Part shown: positions 46,541 through 57,352 of the stretch, piece by piece
Numbering within the stretch: the first letter of the stretch is position 1
Layout: every line of letters begins with the position of its first letter
NCBI GenBank assembly: GCA_033398695.1
Contig: CM065818.1
Location: 33,132,001-33,196,000 of the forward strand
DNA length: 64,000 nt
DNA from: Orobanche coerulescens
Taxonomy: Eukaryota; Streptophyta; Magnoliopsida; Lamiales; Orobanchaceae
Direction: 5' to 3'
Program-made: the position numbers and the translations under genes
The notes under the pieces: generated by a model
Database searches by the model: none
What the model was told of the DNA's origin: nothing
What the model saw: only the letters and a program-made list of their open reading frames with translations

Positions 46541-46997
46541 GGTTGTCGACCGGTTGACCGGTGAGCTGGCGTCGTCAAAGGGAGAGGTGGCTTCTAAGGT
46601 TGCCAAGCTCCAAGGCGCGAACCAAATGATCGCGGGGCTGAGGGAGAAGTTGAAGTCGACCAAGGCCGATCCCTTCCTCAACAAGGAATACGTCAGCGAA
46701 TTTGCCTATTATATGGCTTATGCTGACACAATCCGGGATGCTAAGAAAGGAGGGCTCGAGGTCGGCCCTTTGGTCGATAACTTCAAAGCCTACGTGCTTG
46801 AGCACCCTCTGTAGCCGGCCTTCTTTGTGCCGATCCTCAACCTCTCTGATCTCGGAGTCGACTTGAGCTGGTATCCGTCGCCGGACAACCTCGTTCATCC
46901 GGATGCCCCGGAGGATGGGGGCGCCATGCCTGATGCCGATGAGGGAGCGAACGCCGATCCTACGGCCGGGGGAGATGGCTCGGCAGGGGCAGCCTGA

Positions 46998-47120
46998 GCT
47001 AGCCTGCTCTTTTTTGTTTTTACTTGTAGTTTTACAGCTTTTGTTGTATTTTGCCTTCGAGCGACTGTACTTGTATTTGAAATAAAATGAAATCAATATT
47101 TCCTTCTCTAATTTCTTGTT
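46998..47120 (+). terminator. 3' UTR and poly(A) signal of the Gypsy E extra gene
   Basis: T-rich sequence after the TGA at 46995, with AATAAA at 47081-47086 and TTGTATTTTG elements upstream, an arrangement typical of plant 3' ends. It supports the gene being transcribed on the plus strand, against gag. Confidence 0.5.
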
Positions 47121-47399
47121 TGTACGATCGTCTGTTTGAATCTTTTGCATTTGACTTTACACAAGTGTTTCAGGAGCGATCGTCGTACGTACAGCTCCAA
47201 ATGGATTGATATACAACTCATACTGGTAATTTTCAGAACAAAACCGATCGTCATATGTGTATTTGAACAAAGCCGGTCATATGTATGGCTCTGCTCCGCC
47301 CCTTGCTTTTGCTTACTTAGTGAAAGTAAGGGAACGAAAATAAATCGTTTAGCGAGCGATCTTTGGTTTAGTTCTTGCGATCTTCAATTTTGCAGATTC

Positions 47400-48060
47400 C
47401 TCGAGGAAGGCTGACCATCTCGGCCTAGAGGAACCGTGCACAGTCATGGAGTTCGACGGATCCGACCTCCGTGGCTATGTCTTGTACGCGAGCGACATTC
47501 CATCTGATGGCCTACTTCTCGCGACTCACTTAATTGTGAGGGTCCTCCGTAGGCTACGTTTTGACTCGGAATGTAGCGATGGGGCGGACAATCTCTGCCT
47601 GGAGGAGTCCTTGCACGGGGCTCCGTCGGATGAATAGACTCTGCGACCGTGGCTTGTTAGCACTTTTCTGCCTGGGACCGACATGTTAGATGACGGACCT
47701 TCGAGGGCATATGTTGTGACGGGGGGAGGAACGCGTCGCATTATCCGGATCCACCATGTTAGATGATGGACCTTTGAGGGCAGGCGAGCATGTCCACAGA
47801 TCTGTTTTGGAGGGTCCTTCGGCTACGCCCGCCTCGTATTTAAACGAAAGGGCGAGCGATCTCTGCCCGAAGGAACCTTGAATGGACGGACTGTCGGTTC
47901 CATCGACCTCCAGAACCATGGCTGCACTTTTCTACCTCGGACCGTGATGTTAGATGGCGATCCTCGACGGTATACGTTGTGCTGGGGGAGGCGATCGCTT
48001 GCCTAGGTTCATCATGTTAGATGACGAACTTTAGAGGGCGAGCGAGTCATCCTCTTCTTG
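47400..48060. repeat. About 265-bp tandem repeats in Gypsy E
   Basis: Two to three diverged units. The word ATGTTAGATGA occurs at 47683, 47756, 47946 and 48013, forming two pairs about 260 bp apart; CACTTTTCTGCCTGGGACCG (47661) is matched at 47926. GATCTCTGCC words at about 47590 and 47850 mark the same period. The rest of 47120-48215 has no recognisable gene. Tandem repeats in this part of Tat-lineage elements are known. Confidence 0.65.
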
Positions 48061-48215
48061 AAGGCGTTTGCTCAGGCAGTAGCCTTTCTTTTGACATGGT
48101 GGGAATCGGGGAAGGACCTCCGAAGTTCCTACCTCTTGATTGAAGCATACAGATCCGGCCGCCGAGGTTGATCGGGGGGATCGACTTGTATGGGAGGTTG
48201 ACGACCGTTGTTCTA

Positions 48216-49765
48216 TCACCGATCGCGGCCCTCGGTTCTTTCTGCCTGGGGCTCTGGCTTAGTTATTAAATTGTCCAGTTTGCCCTCCTCGAACAATCTC
48301 CAGAGTTGTCTAAGGAGGTCGTGGCATTGGTTGGTGTTGTGGCTGGGACTTTTGTGGTAAGCACAAAATTTATTGCGGTCCAGATGACCGTTGTCCCTTA
48401 TCGCCCTGGGCTTGCTTAGCCTTTCGCGCCCCTTGATAGTGTTGAAATTGCGGGCCGGAGATAGATTGAGGCTGTGGAGGAGACGGTCTTCCACATCCTC
48501 GAAGGCCTTGAAATCATCGGGTGGCTTGGTGACCGCCTTTTTGGACTTGACGATTGCTGTCTTTGGGATGGGAGGCGGCGTCCCCTCGCTTAGCCGAAGG
48601 GTGAGCAGCCTCTGCCTGGACAGAAAATCGGCATCCTTGGCGTGGAAGATCGCGTAGGTTGGGGGGATGTCCTTCGTGAGGTGTCTGAACATGGGCGAAA
48701 GACCATCGAATCCCCCCAGGACTGAGTAGAGGGCGAGCTCGTCGCTTATGGGCTCGCCGGTGAGGACTACTTCATCCGCCAGATTGATGAAATCTGCATC
48801 GGACTCTCCTTTCCCCTACCTGATCTTCATCATGCGGTGGGGACCTTCTGGTCAATTGACCTTGGCGGCGAAGTACGACGTGAAGCCGCTCGCCAATTTT
48901 TCAAAGGAATTGATGGAGCGCGGTGGCAATGAGATGTACCACCTATGGGCAAGATTACCCAATGTCAACGGGAACATTCCGCATTTCATCGCATCCGACG
49001 CCCCACATCCGGTCATGTAGATCCGAAACTTGCTTAAGTGAGTCTCGGGGTCCGATCTCCCCTCATACAAAGGTGTTTGAGGAGGAGTAATCTTTAGTTG
49101 CATGGGGGCAAGCTCGATATGGACCACGAGCGGCTCACTTGGTCCGGCGACCTTTCTCTTGGCGCCTGCCCCAGTTTCTAGGAGCACCTTCATATCGTCG
49201 AGCTGGCGTTGCATTGCGGCCATCGCCATAGCCTGGATGCTCGCGGTTTGGCTCTCAGAACAGGAGCCGAGGCGATCGTGTACTGATCTCCTGGCTCTGC
49301 GATAGGCAATGAGGTCTTCGCCGCCGAACTCGATTTTTCGGGCTCCGACGTCTCATGGCTGGGGCTAGAATGCCCCGGTTGCCATGAAGGATCACTTCTA
49401 AGCCGACTGAAGACGGAACTGTCCCACCTCGCGAGTGCCTTTTCTTGTGAATCGGGGCTTTCTGACGATTGCTCGATAAGTAACCCCTTGAGCTTTCATT
49501 TGCCCGCGTGGCGGATGGCTGATGGGGTGATAGTGGGAGCGTCACATGCTCTCCGTCGCTCCCTTAGGATGTTCATGGCCTCCTCGATCTGTTTCGTGGT
49601 TTGGAATTGATCGAGTGAGAGGCTGGGGCCGTCCCTCGGGGGCGGGAGTGAGAGTCTCGCGTCGCCACGACTGCCCTCCGCCGTAGGTTGGGACTCGGCT
49701 TGGGTCGGAATAAGGCATTCGGCGGATCGTAAAGTGGCTATCTTCGAGGTGGTGCCAGACGTCAT
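48216..49765 (-). pseudogene. Gypsy E gag (Tat-type)
   Basis: Starts at 49765 (MTSGTTSKIATLRS), with a frameshift before 49229. The core at 49229-48852 reads PPQTPLYEGRSDPETHLSKF, FPLTLGNLAHRWYISLPPRS and FEKLASGFTSYFAAK, the Retrotrans_gag domain. After a TGA-type break it continues 48692-48216 in the same frame with FRHLTKDIPPTYAIFHAKD and the gag end CAYHKSPSHNTNQCHDLLRQ, then LWRLFEEGKL, which is characteristic of Tat-lineage Gypsy elements. Gag builds the particle. No protease or RT follows downstream (left). Confidence 0.82.
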
Positions 49766-49891
49766 TATCTTGAAGGTTTTTGTTTGAAGAACAGTGAGTG
49801 TTTCTTCAAGTATATGTTCCGAAGAACAGTGAGTGTTCTTCGAAACGGTCGGAGAGAAAATAAAGGTAATACCCCTTCCTCTAGCGCTAAT

Positions 49892-50858
49892 TGTTGTTAC
49901 CCAAAATATTATACATACTGGTTTGCTGGATATGGCTATGGGTGAGTAACAAACAAAATGCGAGAGCATGTACGAAGGAATGTAAATAACACAAGATTTG
50001 TCGGGGTTGTTAGTCCCGGGCTTGAATGCTCTCGCGAGACATTATTAATACGAATACTGCTTTGGAGTACAAATATTAATGTTAGAGTACGATTACAATG
50101 AGTGTAATGACCCTAGTGATCTAGCTCTTGAGTACTGGTGATTGCCGGAAGAACCAGAGTTGATGCTCTGTGAGTTCTTGTAACAAAGATGAAGTGCTGT
50201 GTTTTTAGCTGTAGGATTCAACTGTGTGAATTTAGCTATCAGATTTCTCGTGTGAAATCAACCGTCCCTCTCCAAATGTTGGAGGTCTCCTACTTATAGG
50301 AGTGGAGGTAGTTGGGATGTCTTAATCTCATACGGGCGATCGCCTTTCCTGTATTAAATTAAGCGGGCGATCGTCTTAGCATATGGGTCGGTTTCCTTAA
50401 AGTCCGCAACCGCTACTGGCAGCCAGTTGTGCGAACCAATGAGAAGATAACACGCGCCTCATGTCAATGTCTTGGGAGGTCCCACCAAGGACCTTTCGGC
50501 CGGTCTGTCGGTAGGTGAGAGGCTGTCCTTGTCACCTACAGCTAGTGAGGGGATGGAGCCAAAAGTCTTTCCTTGCGGCGCCTTTTGCGGATCTGCACGT
50601 GGGTCTTCATCCGAGATTCGGTCTTCGTAGACTTTGATAGATATTGGCTTTACACGTGGCATAAGACGGTCGTCCTTGGTCGGGTACTAGGGTCGATCGC
50701 TAGGTGCCAAGAGACGATCGCCCTGAATGCCGATCGCTCGGTACTTGATCTTGATCTGGAATCTTCGACTGGAAAGTCTGCCTTGGTTTATCTGATGATG
50801 GCTTTGGGCTCGGCCCTTATTCCGATCACCGTCGAGGCGTATTAATCGCCGCACAACA
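49892..50858 (-). repeat. Gypsy E 5' LTR (inverted copy)
   Basis: 967 bp. It is the reverse complement of the LTR at 60255-61219 with about 7% differences over a sampled 240 bp. TGTTG/CAACA ends are present. A TAGCGCTAGAGGAAGGGG-like primer site follows it on the minus strand (49873-49891). GAGGA at 50859-50863 is the outer target-site copy. Confidence 0.88.
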
Positions 50859-53750
50859 GAGGATTCGTCAACAAGGCCGCTATCGCCCTGGGAGTCACAC
50901 CACTGAGCGTTTTGATGCTCAAATGGTTGAGGAATTTTACCTCAACGCTGCTGTCCGTTTCTTTTCTCTTGCACAAGGAGGAAATGTTGCTGACATCACT
51001 GCTGTCATTTGCGGAGTGGAGATTCATGTTGACCTAGAACTGCTTCAGAATATTTTAAGGCTACCTGCTGATGGCCTTACCATGGAAGATCTTGAGACCT
51101 TTGGGTCCCAAGAAATCCTAACCAGATACTATGGGCCATTCACCGGTTCAGCTTCGGTTGAAACGGTTTACACCTCTTGTCACAAGAAACATTTTTGCCT
51201 ACCTTTTGTTTACTTATATGATTTTTGCTGTCATGTCATTGAAAATAGAACAGGTGCGTTCGATATGTGCACCAATTTGAGGTTCAGGATGATGGTAGCC
51301 ATCATGTCATGTGAAAAGGTCAACTGGTGCCAGATTATTCTCAAGAGGCTGCAGGAAGAAGTATCCAAACCCGCCTCTCAAAACAAGTCCTTTGGTTTAT
51401 TTCTAAATTATATTCTGACAAAATACGGTGTTCCGTAAGCCAAGGAAGCATAGAAGATCAACTCTCAGATATACATTGGAAGCATTAGGACCTCTGTTTT
51501 TAACAAAGAACCCCTGATTGCGAATAGACCTTTTATCCGAACTTTGCCCCTTTCTGCTGATCCAAGGGACATGTCTTCAAAGTCAAGGAGCGAGGAGACC
51601 TCGAAGAAAAGGAAGAGATCTCACAGCAATATCCCATTACTGGTGAGAAGTCGAAAAGAAAGCTAAGGAAGCTTTCGAAATCAAATATAGCAACCCAAAC
51701 CACTGTATCGATCCCCCATGGCGCAACCCCTGCGGAAGAGATGCCTGCTACTGTCGAGACAGTAGATCCCAAGCCTTTGGCGGCTACGACGGATACACAG
51801 ACATCTGCCAACTTAAAAGACTCTGGCGAGTCGGATGCCCCTTTGGAGCCAATAGCCACACCTTTTATACGGGATTCCACACCCGTGCAGGATCCATCTC
51901 CCCTCAGGGCCAACCCCTATTTGGGATCCAGCTCCAACACAGGAACCCATGCCTGTCGAGGAACCTTTGCATACAGCGGACACATGTGCTGTACGCAGCC
52001 CCTCCCCGGACACCATAATTAACAAAACCTTGCTTTCGATGCAAATCGAGCAGGCATATGAACATTATGTCCAGTGGAAAGCTTACATGCTTGCTCCGTA
52101 CAACACCTTGTACAACTGGAGCGAAGAAGAAAGGTTTGTATTGTAAGTGACGGACTCTCAAGATGTTGAAGTCCTGATCCAATGGGACAACCTTTGCTGT
52201 AAGGAGTTGATATCCAGCCACCTCATGGACAAAGTAGACTCCCGCAAGAAGGGAAAATCTAAATCCATCGGCTCAGCTCCCCAAAGTCCAAAATCTAATC
52301 ATGACTCGGACGAAGACGACGACGCCTTCCAGACAGGCCTGAGAATGAGTCGTGAGGAAATTCAACACCAACCGGATCAAGGATCCTCAAACCAATAGCA
52401 ATCTCCTCCCCATTCACAAGATAATGTTCAAGACAGCGAGGATTCAGTCCCTTCTGTCACGGAGGAACAGCCAGTCAATCAACAGGCACCCGAGCCCGTC
52501 GGCACCGATAACCAGACCTGCGCCATCCCACACGAGGAATCAGTCCCTCTGCCGGAGTAGGCGGACTCTGAGAGACAGCAGGAGGATTCAGTCCCTCCTG
52601 TATCTATGTCTACAGAACCCATTTCAGAACAGGAGGATACAACCACCCCTGTTGACGAGCCCACATCGGATGCTCCCACACCTTCAACTGTATTGGAATC
52701 CGACGACAGTTCTGTACCTGAGGATATCCAACTCGAGTCACGTCCCCATGTGAACTTGAGACAGCTGAACGGAGCTGAATATTTTTCCAAGCCCGACTCT
52801 CCTCGAACCATAGAGAAGAAAGATCAACTGCATGCTCTTGGCCGACAAACCATTTTCCTGCAGGACGCCGTGAATGCCCTGAATGCTGTTGAAAAGGAGA
52901 TTGATTGGTTACATCAATCCGCCTTTGGAGAAATGACTAGTATGAGGCATGAAGTTTCAAAAGTGGAAGAAGCCTTCCGTATCCTGCCTATCGTCTTCAA
53001 GCAGGCCCTCAACCAATTGCAACAGTGTCAGGAGCAGATCTTGAAGGAAGAACAAGTCAAGCTTCGTGTTTCTGAGGCCAAGACCGCATCCGCTCTTATT
53101 GAATCCTGTTCTCAGCTTCGAGCACATGACAAAAAAATTCAGGATATGTCGCAGGTGCTCAGCTCCCTGGTTGACAAAATGTTAAGTTTTGAGACTAAAC
53201 AGGACGTCGCCTTGAAGATTCTAGAACGTCTTGATGAGAAATTCTCTTACCTTGATGATGCCCAAAAGGGGGAAGAGGCTAGGTAAGCTGCGAGGAGATT
53301 AAGGCTCGAGCAAGAGAAGGAGATGGAAGGCGATTTTGGAGACAGCATCACTGCTGATATTGCTCGTCTATCATCTCCTACTCCCAATGTTAGGATACAG
53401 GAAGATCGTCCAGAATTCCACGACCCTAAATTTTCGTGGAAGAACCTCGTGCAAAAACCGCAAGCAATAAACCTCCCGGCCAACCGATAGCCAACTGCCG
53501 ACGAGATAAGGAATTGGAGGAAGAATGCACTGTTAAGATACTTCGTAGTTCTTATCAGGGATTCTTCTATATTCAATAGTTGTAAGACTGTGCAGGAAGC
53601 AGTCGAGGAATTCAAGAAGAGGTTAGATGAAAGAACGCTCCCGCTACAGCAAAAGATGAAATCCAAGCGTAGGCAAGGTGACTTGGTTACCCACCCAGAA
53701 GATTGGATCCTGGCGTTTGATAAATCTTATGAAACCAAGCCATATATATA
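50859..53750 (+). pseudogene. Sirevirus F env-like gene, main part (inverted)
   Basis: A mostly single plus-strand frame reads RPGSHTTERFDAQMVEEFYL, ICGVEIHVDLELLQNILRLP and VEKVNWCQI-like segments of the 'putative plant transposon protein' type, then an acidic/proline-rich middle. A long C-terminal helical region follows (52800-53290; VNALNAVEKEIDWLHQ, AFRILPIVFKQALNQLQQC). Stops are seen at 51436, 52144, 52396, about 52558, 53284 and 53488, and a compensated frameshift near 51450-51940. It lies between pol and the 3' LTR of F, the position of the env-like ORF in Sireviruses. No clear membrane segment is visible, so an envelope role is not shown. The N-terminus is at 61220-61364 on the other strand. 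Confidence 0.6.
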
Positions 53751-54327
53751 AATCAAAACAGGAAAGCACTACAGAATTGGTGGAAGGGTACCAAGAATGA
53801 CCCTAGAAGGCCTTGGAGGCATTCTGATTATAGGAGCTAGATTCCTTCCTGTATTCTTACTCTTGCATGTATTTTTTTTGAGATAGCAAAATCATTGTAA
53901 ACTTCGACATACATCAATAAAATATTTTCTATCTTGAAAGATTACAACTCGTAATCTACAGTGTTCCTGTTTGATTACGAAATTCAATTCATTTGCTGAA
54001 TTTATACAAGTATAAAAACTTGTTAGATATATTACGCTGTACGAACTTGTCTGCGAACAGTTCATAGTTTAAGTTGTATGCATCTAGATTACACTGTAAA
54101 ATTGTGCATGCGCGCCAACCATAAGTTTAAATATGTAATACTCTTTTTCAAAGTTGAACTCGTCTGTGAGCAGTTCTTAGTGTTAGGCTTATTGCTGAAC
54201 GCCAGAACATTCGACAGAAGACCAAGAAGTCTTCCCTCCTGTAAAGATGTTTCATTAGATGTCAAGGTTTTGGCATCATCAAGAATTTTTGGAAAACATC
54301 AAAGGATTTAAGGAGACTTGGCAAATT
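53751..54327 (+). other. Sirevirus F 3' untranslated region
   Basis: AT-rich, no gene recognisable. It runs from the env-like gene to the polypurine tract at 54328-54344. Confidence 0.6.
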
Positions 54328-54344
54328 ATCAAAAAGGGGGAAAT
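54328..54344 (+). promoter_or_regulatory. Sirevirus F polypurine tract
   Basis: ATCAAAAAGGGGGAAAT directly before the 3' LTR (TGTTGGGATAAAAC). An AAAAAGGGGGA-type tract followed by TTGTTGG is a conserved Sirevirus signature. Confidence 0.85.
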
Positions 54345-54487
54345 TGTTGGGATAAAACAATCCCTGTATTGAAGTTTTGATAAAGCGAAGTTTTGATAAA
54401 GTGCCAACCCAGCATACAGCAAGTAGCTGTATCGAAAGTCGATCGAAGTCATCAAATCCTGTATCGAAGACTTCTCATAATGCCAGC

Positions 54488-55935
54488 TGATAAGTGGTAA
54501 TTTTACCACATTTTCTAGGATTTTATACTAGGTTTTTATCTCGTTTCGTGATTTATGTGCTCGTATTTGGCTTATTTATGATTAGTCGAGCCGTATTACG
54601 CGTTTGGGTTGGTTTTAGTGTGTTTGCAGGTTTTTAGAGCCAAAAGGACCCAAAACGAGACAAAGGACCGAGAGTCGAGTCAAACGGACGGAAGAAACGG
54701 ATTTTTGCAAAAGTCAGACCACCTATCGGGCCAGCCTATCGACCGATAGGTGCGTCCGACAGGTGTCCAAGCCCTATCGAGTGAAGTCGACCGACGAACC
54801 AACTATCGGGCCAGCCTATCGGCCGATAGGTGCGTCCGATAGGCTGCTCCGCGGGTTCTCGAATTTTGACGGATTGTGACTCTTTTGGATAGATTTTGTT
54901 TCCTAAATTAGGGCTAATCGGGAGTTTAACTCCCATAGGCTATATAGACCTCCTTCTAAACCTAGTTTAGGAGTTTTTATCATCCTTTATCATTTTTAGC
55001 ACACTTTTACATTTTTTTGGCAAGATTTATTCCTTGGAGACGAGAACTTTTTGGGAAGGCAGCAATTATTATTGTTTTTCTACTTTTTCGGAGATTGAAG
55101 ACTCAGAGTTCATCCGGAAGGGTTGTAATCTCTCTTTTCATATTAATAATATGCATTCTCCATCTATTTCTTGTTTAATTTCAATTATGTCTAGCTAAAT
55201 CCATTGATTGATTCTAGGGTTAGTAATTTTAATTGATGTTCACATGATGTTCCTTTGATTACCTTTTTACCTTTCATCCTAGGCTTGTGATTAAGATGTG
55301 TTAAATCTCATGCTAGATTAAAGGGCCCTTAATCGATGCATGTTAGCTAATTAATTTTAACCGGAAGGATTAATTAATTAGTGGAAATACTTGATGCACA
55401 ATATGATTTGTTCTTAAGACCTAAGTGGAGTAAGATAAATCATAGATAAATAAGTTGACGCTTTTTAAGTGATTTAAATTCTTTGAGCCTGGCGGGAAAA
55501 GGGTTTAAATTAACTATCTTTCTAGGTTGCCTTGATCGGAATTCTAGATCGGCTGAGTGATTATTTCTAGGATTGAATTAAAATTTGGGGAAAAGGAATC
55601 AAGTGAATGGATTGTGTGAACTCAATTAGATGATACTACCCTAGGATCAATTAGTTTTCAACTTGTGATTTTATCTTGCTAATTTGCTTTATTTGCTTGA
55701 TTTAGATAATTCATCTTTTATTTAATTTTTATTTTTCGATTTTTGAAGTTAGATAATTAGAATTAAACCAAAATTTCGGATTCCTAAATAGCAGTCAAAT
55801 TTTGAGTAGAGTTACTTCCTTTATTTTCGACATATCAATTCCCTTGGGTTCGACACCTTGGAAATACTTCGAGGTTTTACAAATTTTAAAATTGATCGGA
55901 TTTGAAAACCATACTACGCGAATTTCTAGCGATCA
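54488..55935 (+). mobile_element. Solo LTR I (1448 bp)
   Basis: TGATAAGTGG at 54488 to TAGCGATCA at 55935, flanked by CCAGC at 54483-54487 and 55936-55940. No internal region, primer site or coding sequence is present, so it is a solo LTR left by LTR-LTR recombination. It carries two 41-bp direct repeats with palindromic CCTATCGGCCGATAGG. The family is not assigned; the wording suggests a Gypsy of Tat/Athila type. Confidence 0.85.
54723..54843. repeat. Palindromic direct repeats in solo LTR I
   Basis: 54723-54763 and 54803-54843 are near-identical and begin CTATCGGGCCAGCCTATCG. Each contains CCTATCG(A/G)CCGATAGG, a 16-bp near-perfect palindrome. The spacing is 80 bp. Confidence 0.85.
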
Positions 55936-57058
55936 CCAGCATACAGCGAAAGTATAAAGTGTCTTCATACAAGCCTTTGCGTTGCCATCATACAGCAACA
56001 GAGTCTAAAAGCGCCAAGTATGAAAGCTGTCTCTTCATACAACAACATTCCATACAGCGACTACTCCAATATAGCCTACAGCATAAATGGATACAACATT
56101 CAAGTTGTAAAGTATTGAGACCTTCAATACCTATCGAAACAGGACTGAAGACCGTTTGGAAAGAAATCGTGGTTATTCGCTAAAGTCAAGTCCCGTTTGA
56201 AAAGAAGTATTTAAATACTGATAGGATAAGTATTTAAATACTAAAACCGACGGAGATCTTCAAACAACACAAAATCCGGATCATGGTCTATACAAGTCAA
56301 CCATCTAGTTGTAAAGGATTTTTGCTCAACGGATCTCCCAACAGATCTATTCAAAGGCTATATATACCCCCAGAGTTTGAAGATTAGATACATCCAAGAT
56401 ATACAAAGACATACACGAATATATACATCTGAGCAAACATATTTCTTCAAGCATACTGCCTATTCTGAGAGAAGAAATATTCAAGTGCTTAACCTTGAAC
56501 AACACATCATCAGCTCAAGCGCAAGAAAGTCAAGCTGTTGTTCATACAACATTCTTTCATTGAACAAATCCATCAGCCCTGTGTGGACTGAGAAAGCCCT
56601 GCTTTTCCTGAACTGTGTGTGATGGATTTACATTGTAGAGACGAAGCTTCAGAACTATGTGTGAAGAATCTAGTCAAGTGAAAGCTTTAATGAATCTGTG
56701 TGAACGGTTGAAAGCTGCGATCTTTGTATCAATCTGTTTGAACGATACATTGATAGGTTTGATTATAAATACGTAGTTGTGTACGCAGTATTTATAATAA
56801 ACATTTTCACTCCTGTGTGGAGGACCAGTGGACGTAGAGGGGTTTACCTCGAACTACTTTAATTACTGTGTCTATTACCTTCTGCATTTACTGTTTTATT
56901 AACTATGATTATTTTTAAGTATACACTTCATACCGAGTTGCTATATTTATAGCAACTTACTTTAACAAGACTTCCGCTACGCATCCTAAACTTGAAAAAC
57001 GTACAACTTGTTGTTTAAACACTTTACAAGCTGTATTCTGTATACTTAGTGGCCAACA

Positions 57059-57317
57059 TAATGTGTTTCTTGTTTCCCAGTTGAGGAAGTATGTTGCTGG
57101 TCCGAGCCACATACTTCAGCTCTAAGAGATTAGGTTAGCCGATGATCATTCTTACGAGGAACGTCCCGTGCAGATACTCGAGAGGAGGATCAAAGAATTG
57201 AGAAACAAGATGATTCCCTTATTGAAGGTTCAGTGGTCACGACACGGAGTCGAGGAGGCTACATGGGAGACTGAGGATAGCATGAGGGAGACATATCCCG
57301 AGTTGTTTACCCCTTAG
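57059..57317 (+). pseudogene. Gypsy H pol C-terminus with chromodomain
   Basis: The end of a chromovirus polyprotein: FLVSQLRKYV-like linker, PVQILERRIKELRNK and WSRHGVEEATWETEDSMRET, ending YPELFTP and TAG at 57315. It aligns residue for residue with the end of Gypsy A pol (ILESRVKQLRNK, WSRHGVEEATWETED). There is one internal stop (LQL-stop-EIRL). The left part is cut off by the insertion of Sirevirus F; the rest of H is expected right of the window. Confidence 0.8.
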
Positions 57318-57352
57318 TTTCGAGGACGAAACTCCTTTTAAGGGTAGGAGTA

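Larger units (their letters stand above)
36040..46997 (+). pseudogene. Gypsy E extra gene (Transposase_28 / 'putative gypsy type transposon' family), split by Copia D
   Basis: Starts MSGGVSKVFEMG at 36040. An in-frame TAG at 36376 separates it from the conserved part (EFHVPSDVSLYVPAENERAD, PPEGMVAINESIMGTGLRFT, GVLTKWFWVGGAW), which I recognise as the Transposase_28 (PF04195) type linked to Tat-lineage Gypsy elements. Three GT-AG introns fit: 36977-37045, 37211-37294 and 37706-37779. Later exons are proline-rich, then helical (LEAARKQNTKFADRIVAMEK). Copia D interrupts at 38254. Coding resumes at 46546 (DRLTGELASSKGEVASKVAK), has a TAG at 46812 and ends at TGA 46995. Frameshifts occur near 37300 and 38200. 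It runs opposite to E's gag. The biochemical role of this family is unknown. Confidence 0.75.
35504..50858 (-). mobile_element. Gypsy E: Tat-like element, inverted larger part
   Basis: On the minus strand from the right: 5' LTR (50858-49892), gag (49765-48216), tandem repeats, then a gene on the opposite strand (36040-46997) and its promoter. No protease, RT, RNase H or integrase is found between gag and that gene, so E is non-autonomous. GAGGA follows the 5' LTR at 50859-50863. The 3' LTR lies at 60255-61219 in the opposite orientation, followed by TCCTC, the complement. Excluding Copia D and rejoining the two parts, E is about 8 kb. The gag (AHRWYISLPPRSI, CAYHKSPSHNTNQC) is of the Tat type. 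Confidence 0.75.
54345..57058 (+). repeat. Sirevirus F 3' LTR, split by a solo LTR
   Basis: Starts TGTTGGGATAAAACA at 54345 and ends TGGCCAACA at 57058. It is interrupted at 54488-55935 by LTR I. Without it the LTR is about 1261 bp. TAATG at 57059-57063 is the probable target-site copy within Gypsy H. CATACAGCA-type words recur through the LTR (for example 54413, 55939, 55990 and 56051). Confidence 0.85.
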
